Assembly (NCBI GenBank): GCA_002428045.1
Contig: DIZZ01000269.1
Coordinates: 1,260-18,126, forward strand
Source: Verrucomicrobia bacterium UBA6015
Lineage (GTDB): Bacteria > Verrucomicrobiota > Kiritimatiellia > UBA8416
DNA length: 16,867 nucleotides
Reading direction: 5' to 3'
Under the pieces are notes generated by a model, which did no database searches, had not been told where the DNA came from, and saw nothing but the letters and a program-made list of their open reading frames with translations. Position numbers and translations under genes: made by a program. The first letter of the stretch is position 1. Each line of letters opens with the position of its first letter. This document shows, piece by piece, positions 6,852-15,003 of the stretch.

Positions 6852-7575
6852 TTTCTGGATCCTTCTGAAGCGCGAACTGGCGGCGGTGTTCCTGACGCCG
6901 GTGGCGTATGTCACCATGGCGGTTTTTTTTAGCGCCTCGGCCTGGACATTTCTGGCGACGGTCAAGGTCAAGGTAGGTACGGCGGAATATCTCGAGCCTC
7001 AGCTTTTTTCCGCGATTCTTCTCTGGCTGCCCATGCTCATCACGGTCATCTGCATGCGCCTGTTCGCCGAGGAGAAACGTACGGGAACGATAGAAACGCT
7101 GATGACAACGGCGGTCGGCGAGACCTCCGTCGTGCTGGCCAAGTACGCAGGTGCCCTGCTTTTCTGCTGGATTTGCGTCGTCCCTGTCGTCGCCGTCCCG
7201 TACATCCTCGTGGAGGCAAGCCCGGGGCTTGAGCGGGTGGATCAATATGCCTTGATCGGGGGGGGGGCGATGGTGGTATTGATCTCGTTTTGCTGCACGT
7301 CGATCGGTGTATTGACCTCCCTGCTGACGCGCAACCAGATCGTGGCGGCGCTCTGTTGCTTCTGGGCCATCCTAGCCCCCTTCATGGTGCATCCCCTGAT
7401 GACGGTCATCCCGTTTTTCAGGCAAGCCACGATCGAGCGGTTTTCGATGTTTCAGCATGTGATGCTATTTGTATCGGGCACGCTGAGCCTGCAGCCAGTT
7501 GTGCTTTATCTATCGGTGACAGTGCTGATGCTGTTCTCCGCTATCCGGGTGCTGGAGTCGAGGCGCTGGCTTTAA
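6844..7575 (+). CDS. gldF: ABC-2 type permease, GldF-like
   Basis: This 243-residue membrane protein has about six hydrophobic helices. After the first helix and an extracellular loop comes the family signature 'RLFAEEKRTGTIETLMTT' (72-89), a cytoplasmic coupling helix typical of GldF/ABC-2 permeases. I chose the ATG at 6844 because GGAGG lies 6 bases upstream and translation then starts with 'MRNFWILLKREL', the usual GldF beginning. The in-frame TTG at 6799 would add 15 residues that overlap the ATPase further and lack an RBS. It overlaps the ATPase gene by 8 bases. The codons for 'IGGGA' (138-142) contain a run of ten G bases, a possible slippage site. It forms the transmembrane part of the complex with the ATPase and the GldG-like protein. 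Confidence 0.85.
   Translation: MRNFWILLKRELAAVFLTPVAYVTMAVFFSASAWTFLATVKVKVGTAEYLEPQLFSAILLWLPMLITVICMRLFAEEKRTGTIETLMTTAVGETSVVLAKYAGALLFCWICVVPVVAVPYILVEASPGLERVDQYALIGGGAMVVLISFCCTSIGVLTSLLTRNQIVAALCCFWAILAPFMVHPLMTVIPFFRQATIERFSMFQHVMLFVSGTLSLQPVVLYLSVTVLMLFSAIRVLESRRWL
7258..7267 (+). repeat. G10 homopolymer inside the permease gene
   Basis: Ten consecutive G residues encode part of Ile-Gly-Gly-Gly-Ala in the third quarter of the GldF-like permease. The tract is in frame as given. Runs of this length can slip during replication, so this could be a frameshift hotspot or a place where an assembly miscounts. Confidence 0.9.
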
Positions 7576-7596
7576 GGGAAAAAGGGAGAATTATCA

Positions 7597-9138
7597 ATGG
7601 CAAGACGCAGACAACGGGAGACGCCGGAGGCGCAGGCACGGCGCGTGGCCGTACGCGCGTGGCGGCGGCGCAGGGCCATTACAGGACTTAACGTGCTGGC
7701 AGCAGTCGGGCTGATGGCCGTGGTCACGTTCCTGGTCAACGCGGTGGCCGAACGGTTCCCGCAACAACTGCAACTCGCGGCCCGGTCGCGCCATATCCTA
7801 TCGGAAAAAACGATTGCCCTGTTGCGGGGGCTGGATTCGGAAATCACGGTCACCGCCTTGTTTGATGCCGAATCGGCCTATTACGATGATGTCAGCAGCC
7901 TGTTGCGCGAATATGCGTATGCTGCCGAGGCGATTCCTTCATTGAAATTCAACCTGGAGATTGTCGATCCGCAGCGGGATATTGCCCGTACCCGGGAACT
8001 GGCCCGCTTATACGACATCGAGAGCGGGAACCAGGTGATTTTCGCCTGCGGTGAAAAGCGCAAGGTGATTGATATCGGCAGCCTGGCGCAATATGAGTTA
8101 GAGATGAAAGAGTCACGCGTGGAACGGCGGATGGTGGGATTTTTAGGGGAACAGGCGTTTTCGTCGGCCATCCTGAACGTGACCGAGAAAACCACACCGG
8201 TCGTTTATTTCCTGAGCGGCCACGGCGAACGCGATGTGGAGGACTTCGAGCAGGGAGGGTACTCCGCCCTGGGGCGGGTAATCTCCCGCGAAAACATCGA
8301 TATCCGCCGCCTGGTTCCGGGGGAACATAACCGCATTCCCGAAGACTGCCGTGCCTTGGTGGTAGCCGGTCCCGATCGCCAGATTGCCGATGCCATGATC
8401 GCGCAGATCGACGATTATCTTAAAAGCCGCCATGGCCGTGTCCTTCTCATGATCGACCCCGGGACACAGACAGGACTCGAAGGCATGCTCGAGCACTGGG
8501 GTATCACAGCGGGGCCGGGCGTGGTGGTCGGCCGAACTTTTTCCGGACGGGATTTGATTGTTAATACGTATGGCGAACACCCGATTACCCAGGGCTTCAA
8601 AAACGTAACGACGATGTTTTACATGCCGATGGCGCTAGGGCCGCTAGAACCTTCGGGGAACCCCACCGCCCTAGACAAGGGAACCGGCAGCAATGAGGAT
8701 CGCGTCCGGGTGAGTACCCTGGCGGGAACAGGACCGGAAGGGTGGATCGAGACGAATCTCTCACAGGAACCCCCCATTTTTGATGAGGCGGTGGATCACC
8801 GCGGCCCGGTGGCGGTGGCCATGGCCGTTGAACGCGGGGCGGTGGGTATCAATGCGGAATTGCAACCCACCCGCATGGTCGTCATCGGGGATTCGTTTTT
8901 CCTATCGAACCGGGTGATCGATAGCGGGGTTGGCGGAAGTGTCAGTTTCCTGCTCTCCGCCCTCAATTGGCTTGTGGAACGTGATAGCCTGTTGACCGTG
9001 GCCCCGCGTGTACCCTCGCTGTTGCAGCCGGAGCTGACAAAACGGCAATGGAGACACCTGTTTGGTTGGTTGGTTTTCGGGATACCCGGCAGCTTGCTGC
9101 TGATCGGTGGTGTCGTGGCGCTGTTTCGCCGTCGCTAG
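7597..9138 (+). CDS. gldG: GldG-like ABC transporter auxiliary protein
   Basis: This 513-residue protein has the layout of the GldG/ABC_transp_aux family. A short, strongly basic N-terminus is followed by one membrane helix (about 29-50), a long extracytoplasmic domain, and a second helix at the C-terminus (about 488-509) ending in three arginines. The periplasmic part starts with 'SRHILSEKTIALLRGLDSEI', the family's 'ls..T..ll..l...v.v' region. It also contains 'VVYFLSGHGERD' (about 204-215), the conserved element with Gly-His-Gly-Glu. RBS GGGAG precedes the ATG; the gap from the permease is 21 bases. It should form a complex with the permease and ATPase. The biochemical role of these proteins outside Bacteroidota gliding is unsettled. 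Confidence 0.85.
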   Translation: MARRRQRETPEAQARRVAVRAWRRRRAITGLNVLAAVGLMAVVTFLVNAVAERFPQQLQLAARSRHILSEKTIALLRGLDSEITVTALFDAESAYYDDVSSLLREYAYAAEAIPSLKFNLEIVDPQRDIARTRELARLYDIESGNQVIFACGEKRKVIDIGSLAQYELEMKESRVERRMVGFLGEQAFSSAILNVTEKTTPVVYFLSGHGERDVEDFEQGGYSALGRVISRENIDIRRLVPGEHNRIPEDCRALVVAGPDRQIADAMIAQIDDYLKSRHGRVLLMIDPGTQTGLEGMLEHWGITAGPGVVVGRTFSGRDLIVNTYGEHPITQGFKNVTTMFYMPMALGPLEPSGNPTALDKGTGSNEDRVRVSTLAGTGPEGWIETNLSQEPPIFDEAVDHRGPVAVAMAVERGAVGINAELQPTRMVVIGDSFFLSNRVIDSGVGGSVSFLLSALNWLVERDSLLTVAPRVPSLLQPELTKRQWRHLFGWLVFGIPGSLLLIGGVVALFRRR

Positions 9139-9149
9139 GAAGGATCTCC

Positions 9150-11156
9150 ATGAAAAGCCGTACAACCCTGCAGCTCGCGCTGATCGCCGTCATCCTTGGC
9201 AGCGGTATTTACCTACTCGACAACCAGATCGATCACCGGCAGACGCAAAAGCTGCAGGTTAAGCGGGTCTTCGACGTGAACACCGATCCGATCACCGTGA
9301 TCGGTATCGAGGAGGATGCCCAGCGCATCGAGTTCGTACGCAAGGACAAACTCTGGTTCATACAGAAGCCATTACGGGCACGGGCCGAGGGGGCCAGGGT
9401 GGAGGCCTTGGCGGCGGCGCTTGAACGGCTGCGCTGGGACGATTACATCACCGTCGAACAACGCGAACAGCGGGGGCGGTCCTTGGCGGATTACGGACTT
9501 GATCCGGCGACCCGGCGAATTTTCATGGAAACCAACGGTGGCCGGGTCGAGATCCTGCACCTGGGCGATCCGGGACCGTTTGGAAAAACAGTCTATGGTC
9601 GGATGGATAGGAATGATGCCGTATTGATACTACCCGAATCGGTGATGAGGCTTCGCATCAGGGACCTGTCCTACTGGCGCGATCGACTATTGGTCGACGG
9701 CACGCCGCCGAAGACAGAGCGGATCGACCTATACCGCCGCGATTTCGGGTTTGTGCAACTGGTGCGCCAGAAGGGGGAGTGGGTGTTGCAGCAACCCCTC
9801 GTCGCCAAGGCCGATAGCGTGGTTGTACGTCAACTTCTCGAGGCACTCTTCGCCCTAAGGATCAGTACATTCCACTGGGATGCGCCAGCGGAAGAACCCG
9901 GCGAGGAGGCGGATGAAGCCCGGCGAGAGATGGACTGGAAAGGCCAGATGGAGTCCGCCGGCCTCTCCGCCGACGCGGCCCGCCTGCGGTGCCAGCTCTG
10001 GATCGAAGGGGATCGGTTGGGGCAGGAAATCCTGTTCGGACAGGATGTCAAGGATACGGCACCTCCTGGGATTTATGTGCGAAAGGCAGGATCCATGGCG
10101 ATCTATACCGTACCGTCCGCGATTGTGGATACCTGTTCAATGCCCGTGGATGCGCTTCGCGATCGTGCCGTCTTTAATTTTGCTGCGGGCGACGTGAGGT
10201 TCCTGCGACTGGAGCATAACGATAACCGGGTCGAGCTGCAGCGAACCAACGGGACGTGGCGACTACAGGTTCCCGTGCAAGCCACGGCCGATACCGAGGC
10301 CGTAAGCGCCCTGATTGGTCGGTTGCTGGCACTGCGCGTGGACGAATACCTTCCCATGGATTCATCGACAACGCCGGTACTACCGCCCCCGGACTGTATC
10401 CGCGTGACCCTGTCGCCGCAACCCGTGGACCCCTCAACGCCTCGTAGCACCACCCTGTCTCCACGTGAGGTAACCCTGTATGTCCAGGAACATGCCGAAC
10501 CTGGACAGCCCAGTTTCGTCATCAGCCAAGGCCGCAGCGATGTCTTCACATTACCGGTTGATGCCGTCGCCGGATTCGATCAATCGCTGGTTTCCCCGTT
10601 GCGCTTCCGCAGCCCCGTGATGTTGACGGTCAGCAATGCGGCCGTGATGCGCCTGACGCTTGCCGATCACCGCACCAGTACCACGCAACGGGTAGAACGT
10701 GCCGCAGACAAGCCGGGAACATGGCGCGATAGCCGCACGGAAGCCAGCCTGCCGATCAACGCCGCCGCCGTGCAGGATCTGCTGGCGGCGACCGAACGAA
10801 TCGAGGCTAGCCGTTTTGCCGCCTTCATGCCGCACGATCTGGCTCCCTACGGACTGGCGGTCCCATCCACGACCCTGACGATCATGCTGCGCGGCGAGGT
10901 CGGCCTCCAGAATACACTTATGCTGGGGAACCCGGCGGATAACGACGGTGTATACGCCATGGTAAAGGGGCACGACGTGGTGTTTGTCCTGCCCACGGCC
11001 ACGGCTGAACGTCTGCGCCAGCCGCTCTTTGAAACCGCAGCAAGCACGGTGCCGCCGCCGATGGCCCCCTTGCCTGCCGTAGCTGAGCCCGAAGAGCGGC
11101 GACCCGTTGATAACAATTCATCCACTAGCACCCCTGCAACAGCAACAGGAATCTGA
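9150..11156 (+). CDS. DUF4340-containing membrane-anchored protein
   Basis: This 668-residue protein has an N-terminal membrane helix (about 8-23) and a large exported region. The exported part is built of DUF4340-like units with the pattern strand, 'W.l..P....d...v..ll..l..l', strand. I see four: W69 with 75-100, W211 with 217-241, W370 with 376-400, and a more diverged one at W525 with 533-560. Full units end in a 'YVR...AIYTVP' or 'YAMV...VVFVLP' segment. The C-terminal 40 residues are Pro/Thr/Ser-rich and probably disordered. The ATG at 9150 is preferred because AGGAAGGA lies 5 bases upstream; an in-frame ATG at 9048 would run inside the GldG-like gene and delay the membrane anchor. DUF4340 proteins commonly follow GldG-like genes in PVC bacteria and Deltaproteobacteria-like groups, suggesting a partner of the transporter. 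The function is unknown. Confidence 0.8.
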   Translation: MKSRTTLQLALIAVILGSGIYLLDNQIDHRQTQKLQVKRVFDVNTDPITVIGIEEDAQRIEFVRKDKLWFIQKPLRARAEGARVEALAAALERLRWDDYITVEQREQRGRSLADYGLDPATRRIFMETNGGRVEILHLGDPGPFGKTVYGRMDRNDAVLILPESVMRLRIRDLSYWRDRLLVDGTPPKTERIDLYRRDFGFVQLVRQKGEWVLQQPLVAKADSVVVRQLLEALFALRISTFHWDAPAEEPGEEADEARREMDWKGQMESAGLSADAARLRCQLWIEGDRLGQEILFGQDVKDTAPPGIYVRKAGSMAIYTVPSAIVDTCSMPVDALRDRAVFNFAAGDVRFLRLEHNDNRVELQRTNGTWRLQVPVQATADTEAVSALIGRLLALRVDEYLPMDSSTTPVLPPPDCIRVTLSPQPVDPSTPRSTTLSPREVTLYVQEHAEPGQPSFVISQGRSDVFTLPVDAVAGFDQSLVSPLRFRSPVMLTVSNAAVMRLTLADHRTSTTQRVERAADKPGTWRDSRTEASLPINAAAVQDLLAATERIEASRFAAFMPHDLAPYGLAVPSTTLTIMLRGEVGLQNTLMLGNPADNDGVYAMVKGHDVVFVLPTATAERLRQPLFETAASTVPPPMAPLPAVAEPEERRPVDNNSSTSTPATATGI

Positions 11157-11158
11157 CC

Positions 11159-12526
11159 ATGGCGGAAAAAACCTTTTTTGTACGCACCTATGGCTGCCAG
11201 ATGAATGTCCGCGATACCGAAGCGGTGTCGATGCTGCTGGCCCGGCATGGTCTGGTTCCCGTCAAGGACGAAGCCCTCGCCAATGTGGTGATCGTGAATT
11301 CCTGCAGCGTCCGCGGCAAGGCGGAGGACAAGGCGATCGGAAAGCTTCAGATGCTGGCCTTTTCAAAGCGGGATCAACCATCGCGGATTATCGGCGTTAT
11401 GGGCTGCATGGTGCAGCGATTGCAAGGGGAACTGTTCGAGCGCGTTGGCGGCCTCGACTTCGCCGTCGGTCCGCGCCGATTCTCGCGAATTCCGGCGCTG
11501 ATTGACCGGATTGCCGGCGGTGAGCACCATCTCCTTGATGTCGGGATTGGTGATGAGGATCTTGATGTACTGAGCGGACACGACGAGGAAGATGTCTCTG
11601 CGTTCGTCAATATCCTGCTGGGGTGCGACCGGCGCTGTGCCTATTGCATCGTGCCGGATGTGCGCGGTCCGGAATGGAGCCGTCCGGCGGAAGGGATCGT
11701 GCAGGAGGTCTCCAGCCTGGTCCGATCGGGGATCAAGGAGGTTACCCTGCTGGGGCAGAGTGTCATGCGCTATGGACTGACGAACGCGGTCTGGGCTCCG
11801 GATGCCGCATCCCCGCGCGGATTCACCGAACCGTTTGTGCGGCTGCTTGAGGCACTGAACAACCGCTCCGGCCTGAAGCGCCTGCGCTTTACCTCCAGTC
11901 ACCCTTCCGGCTGTACCCGCGAGCTGGCCACCGCCATGCGCGAATTACCCTGCCTCTGTCCGCATCTGCACCTACCGCTGCAGTCGGGCTCGGATACGGT
12001 CCTGCAGCGGATGCGGCGCGGCTACTCGGCGGCGGATTATATCGGGGCCGTGGAGCGGCTGCGGGCGGCGGTCCCGGCCATCGGACTAACGACCGATATC
12101 ATCATCGGGTTCCCTGGCGAGACGGCCGATGATTTTGAACAGACGCGCCGCGTCATGGAGATCGTCGGGTTCGATAATTCCTTTATCTTCAAGTACTCGC
12201 CACGCCCCGGAACCCCTGCTGCCAAATGGCCGGATGATGTTCCCGAGGAAGAAAAGCGGCGACGGAACCAGGTGTTGCTCGAGGATCAGGACCGGATAGG
12301 TCAACAGATCAACGACGCCCTGGTCGGCAGCACCCTGGAGGTGCTTGCAGAGGGCGAAAGCCTGCGGGACGCCTCGCGCTGGAGCGGACGCAGCGGGAGC
12401 AACAAGATCGTCGTGTTTGCCCCCGACGAGCATTGTGCGGCTGGCGATTTCCTTTCGATTAAAATTGACCGGGCGATGCCGCAGACCCTTTACGGACAGA
12501 TTGTAAACACGGAGAAAAAAGTATGA
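11159..12526 (+). CDS. miaB: tRNA-2-methylthio-N6-isopentenyladenosine(37) synthase MiaB
   Basis: This 455-residue radical-SAM methylthiotransferase adds a methylthio group to i6A37 of tRNAs reading UNN codons. The N-terminal UPF0004 domain has its three cluster cysteines C13 ('YGCQMN'), C49 ('NSCSVR') and C83 ('MGCM'). The radical-SAM CxxxCxxC is C156, C160 and C163 in 'GCDRRCAYCIVP'. 'RFTSSHP' and 'LPLQSGSD' follow as in MiaB, and a C-terminal TRAM domain ends the protein at 'LYGQIV'. The usual 'GQNVNSY' stretch here reads 'GQSVMRY', a mild departure. The start is 2 bases after the DUF4340 stop. MtaB or RimO are less likely because of the 'YGCQMN' and 'NSCSVR' motifs. The stop overlaps the next start as ATGA. 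Confidence 0.93.
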   Translation: MAEKTFFVRTYGCQMNVRDTEAVSMLLARHGLVPVKDEALANVVIVNSCSVRGKAEDKAIGKLQMLAFSKRDQPSRIIGVMGCMVQRLQGELFERVGGLDFAVGPRRFSRIPALIDRIAGGEHHLLDVGIGDEDLDVLSGHDEEDVSAFVNILLGCDRRCAYCIVPDVRGPEWSRPAEGIVQEVSSLVRSGIKEVTLLGQSVMRYGLTNAVWAPDAASPRGFTEPFVRLLEALNNRSGLKRLRFTSSHPSGCTRELATAMRELPCLCPHLHLPLQSGSDTVLQRMRRGYSAADYIGAVERLRAAVPAIGLTTDIIIGFPGETADDFEQTRRVMEIVGFDNSFIFKYSPRPGTPAAKWPDDVPEEEKRRRNQVLLEDQDRIGQQINDALVGSTLEVLAEGESLRDASRWSGRSGSNKIVVFAPDEHCAAGDFLSIKIDRAMPQTLYGQIVNTEKKV

Positions 12527-13065
12527 GTAAGCTGATGATATTGACCCTGGTGCCTCTCGCCATCCTGCTGCCGTTGCATGCCTCGCTGGTATGGGCCCCG
12601 TCCACGATGCGCGAAGGCTTGCGACGGTTTCCCCGCCATCGCTGGATCGGATGGGCTCTGGCAGGCGGTGCCGTGGTCTGGGCGGCCTGGCTGCTGCGGG
12701 ATATGCCACTGGGACGGTTCGACTATCTGAAACAGTTTCTGGTTCCAGCGGCGGTGGTCTTTGCCGGCCTCGTGCTTTACACCATGGAGGAACTGCTGGC
12801 ACCCCGCGCCCTGGGGGCACTGCTGCTGCTCTACCCCGCCCCGCTGCTGGAGGCTGCCCGCCTGCACGAATCGCCATGGAGCGTGGTGATGTCGCTGGTA
12901 GCGTATGTGATGGTGGTCAAGGGCATGGCGCTATTGCTCAGCCCCTACCTCTTCCGCAAAGCAACCGAGCGCGTGTTGGCCACCGATACCGCATGCAGGG
13001 TTATCGGCAGCGTAGGCCTGGCATTTGATGCCGCCTTGCTCCTGCTGGCACTGGTTGTCTATTGA
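12523..13065 (+). CDS. Hypothetical polytopic membrane protein
   Basis: This 180-residue protein is almost entirely hydrophobic, with about six predicted membrane segments (near 5-24, 41-59, 71-86, 96-110, 118-140 and 160-179). I do not recognise the family. Conspicuous loop features are 'MPLGRFDYLK' (61-70), 'MEELLAPRALG' (88-98), which carries two acidic residues at a membrane edge, and 'SPYLFRKATERV' (140-151). The ATG overlaps the miaB stop as ATGA, so translation is probably coupled. It is the last gene of the Gld-miaB run and its TGA directly abuts the stop of the convergent htrA-like gene. Confidence 0.75.
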   Translation: MSKLMILTLVPLAILLPLHASLVWAPSTMREGLRRFPRHRWIGWALAGGAVVWAAWLLRDMPLGRFDYLKQFLVPAAVVFAGLVLYTMEELLAPRALGALLLLYPAPLLEAARLHESPWSVVMSLVAYVMVVKGMALLLSPYLFRKATERVLATDTACRVIGSVGLAFDAALLLLALVVY

Positions 13066-15003
13066 TCAGGGGGCTTCCGGTGCCGCCTCGGGTTCGTTCA
13101 TGCTGCTCGCGCGCTTACCCCCTGCACCCGATCCGGCCCTGACCACTTCCTTCAGGAATGCACGAACCGTCTTGCGGTCAAACCCAGTCGTGGTGACTAG
13201 GCCGACATCCTGTTCAACCGCCTTCCCTGTGTATAACGCCTTCCTTCGGATGGCTTCGGACGAATCATCCTTGCTGGTCGTCATCTTCTTGGCAAGCAAG
13301 CCCGGGTCGGCCAACACCAGCGTGATGACCGAGGATCCGACACCCGCCAGGACGCCTTCGGCGTTGAACACACCGCGAATCAGCTCAAGCAGGGTCTCGT
13401 TTTCCCAATCGTCCCTCGCATTGCCACCATCCAGCAGAATGAGCAGGTCAACCGCATCGGATGCCACCGCTGACAGTTTCTTGACGTCCTTGAGCGTTGC
13501 CTCGGTGCAGGTTCCACTCACCGAGGCAAACGTCAACATCGCCCCATGGGCGATCAGCTCGCGTCGCACCAGGTCGAGATAGCGTGGCTCGTCGGAAGGA
13601 ACAACCACAAGAACGCGCTTACCCATCAGATCATAATACGGTGCCAACACGGTTTTTACCGAAATCTGCCGACGCCGTATTGTCATATCAATATACTTTT
13701 CCTGCGTGGACAGAAGGCTCTCAAGCTGTTGACTGAAGGATGCCACATCCGTCACCTGGAGCCCGCCGACATGCGTGACAATATCCCCGCCCCTGAGCTC
13801 GGCCATTTCTGCTGGCGACCCTTTCTCGGCGGCATGAACCAGGATCCCCGGATCATCCTGGAGTCCGTGCATGATCCGATGGGTACTTACGATATCCATG
13901 AACGAGAGCCCTACCGCATCGAGTTTCTGGGTTTTCAGCTCCCCCGGAAAACGCTGTGTCCCCGGCATCGGTTCGGCTTCCTGAATCGTGGCGAGGATCT
14001 TGACCTCTTTATATGCATTCCCATCCTTGCGCAGGACCACCCATTCAACGGGCGTGCCCGGCTCAAGGATCGTCAGTGCCCAGATCACGTCCTTCAGCTC
14101 CGCCTGCGTGGCGGCAGCCATCGGCTGTCCATTCTGACGGATGATCACATCGCCAGCCCTGAGCCCCGCCGAATCGGCAGGTGTGTTCTCCATCACATAA
14201 TCCACCAGCACCCCTCGCTCAACGCCAAGGGCGAGTTTCATCTCCTCGTACACTTCGCTGACCGAGAATACGGGAACATCAGCCCGGATGAACCGCCCGG
14301 ACGTCATCAGGTCCTTGCGGATCTCCTCGGCCACATGGATCGGGATGGTGAATCCGAGATTATTGGCCCCCTGGGAGGCATACGTGTTCAATCCCAGGAC
14401 CTTGCCATCCCGATCGAACAACGGACCGCCACTGTTGCCGGGATTGATGGCCGCGTCTGTCTGGATCACCTTGGTAAAAGTGCCCAGATCCGTACGATCC
14501 ACATTGCTCAGGATGCCGCTTGAGAAGGTGCGCTTGAATCCCTGGGGCGTTCCCACGGCAAACACCTTCTGACCGATCTGGGCATTGCGCGAATCCGCGA
14601 ACTCAACGGGCGAAAGCGGGGTATCGCATTCGATTTTCAGGAGGGCCACATCTGGATTCATGCAGAATCCAAGCACCTTGGCGGGGAACTTGCGTTCATC
14701 GTTCAAGATCACCGTGATTGATTGGGCCGGTTCCATCGGATCCTCATCATCGCTCCCGCGCACCACATGACCGTTGCTCAGGATATAGCCATCCGTGCTG
14801 ATGATAAATCCGCTACCAATGGCGCTTTCATGCTTGATCGCGACGACCGAGGGATCAACCTTCCGCACAATCGCATCAGGGATATCCTGATCCGCCTGGG
14901 CCTGTGGTTGCTCCTGTGCCATGAGACCGTTTGCACCCGATACAAGCAAAACACCGAAAGCAAACCATAACGCATGACGGCAAGATTGTGTTTTATCGTT
15001 CAT
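13066..15003 (-). CDS. HtrA-like serine protease with two PDZ domains and a DJ-1/PfpI-like C-terminus
   Basis: This 645-residue exported protease has a signal peptide (about 1-29, ending 'GLMAQ'). The trypsin-like domain carries an intact triad: H79 in 'LSNGHVV', D118 in 'NPDVALLKI' and S191 in 'PGNSGGPL'. PDZ1 spans about 245-335, with 'GVLVDYVMENTPADSAGLRAGDVI' features. PDZ2 spans about 362-450, with 'GILVHAAEKGSPAEMAEL'. Typical HtrA proteins end there. This one continues with an alpha/beta domain (about 461-625) resembling DJ-1/PfpI: 'RVLVVVPSDE', 'HGAMLTFAS', 'VDLLILLDGG', then 'VLAGVGSSV', where the family's nucleophilic Cys ('AICHGP') would be, and 'ADPGLLAKK'. The Cys is replaced (V555 in my alignment). 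RBS AAGGGGGAAAG precedes the ATG. The start overlaps the upstream lipoprotein stop by 4 bases (ATGA), implying coupled synthesis. It probably acts in envelope protein quality control. The protease call is firm; the DJ-1-like call is moderate. Confidence 0.85.
   Translation of the reverse strand: MNDKTQSCRHALWFAFGVLLVSGANGLMAQEQPQAQADQDIPDAIVRKVDPSVVAIKHESAIGSGFIISTDGYILSNGHVVRGSDDEDPMEPAQSITVILNDERKFPAKVLGFCMNPDVALLKIECDTPLSPVEFADSRNAQIGQKVFAVGTPQGFKRTFSSGILSNVDRTDLGTFTKVIQTDAAINPGNSGGPLFDRDGKVLGLNTYASQGANNLGFTIPIHVAEEIRKDLMTSGRFIRADVPVFSVSEVYEEMKLALGVERGVLVDYVMENTPADSAGLRAGDVIIRQNGQPMAAATQAELKDVIWALTILEPGTPVEWVVLRKDGNAYKEVKILATIQEAEPMPGTQRFPGELKTQKLDAVGLSFMDIVSTHRIMHGLQDDPGILVHAAEKGSPAEMAELRGGDIVTHVGGLQVTDVASFSQQLESLLSTQEKYIDMTIRRRQISVKTVLAPYYDLMGKRVLVVVPSDEPRYLDLVRRELIAHGAMLTFASVSGTCTEATLKDVKKLSAVASDAVDLLILLDGGNARDDWENETLLELIRGVFNAEGVLAGVGSSVITLVLADPGLLAKKMTTSKDDSSEAIRRKALYTGKAVEQDVGLVTTTGFDRKTVRAFLKEVVRAGSGAGGKRASSMNEPEAAPEAP
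13129..13623 (-). other. DJ-1/PfpI-like domain, nucleophile position degenerate
   Basis: Residues 461-625 of the HtrA-like protein. Seen: an initial hydrophobic strand 'VLVVVPSDE', a helix, 'GAMLTFAS', a 'DLLILLDGGN' strand and turn, 'TLLELIRGVFNAEGVLAGVG', 'ADPGLLAKKM' and 'GLVTTTGFDRKTVRAFLKEVV'. The order matches DJ-1/PfpI (YDALVLPGG, LVREF...GKPVAAICHGP, LLAGR, VTSRGPDD). E472 could be the conserved Glu near the first strand. The elbow Cys-His pair is absent, so an enzymatic role is doubtful. Confidence 0.55.

Noticed and set aside
9048..9149. Longer start for the DUF4340 protein
   Set aside because: It would add 34 residues read from within the GldG-like gene and delay the membrane anchor; the ATG at 9150 has a strong RBS.
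13546..14523. 325-codon plus-strand open frame inside the htrA-like gene
   Set aside because: It is antisense to the protease domain and first PDZ domain, shows His/Arg/Pro-rich shadow composition and matches no family, while the opposite strand has a full catalytic triad and PDZ motifs.
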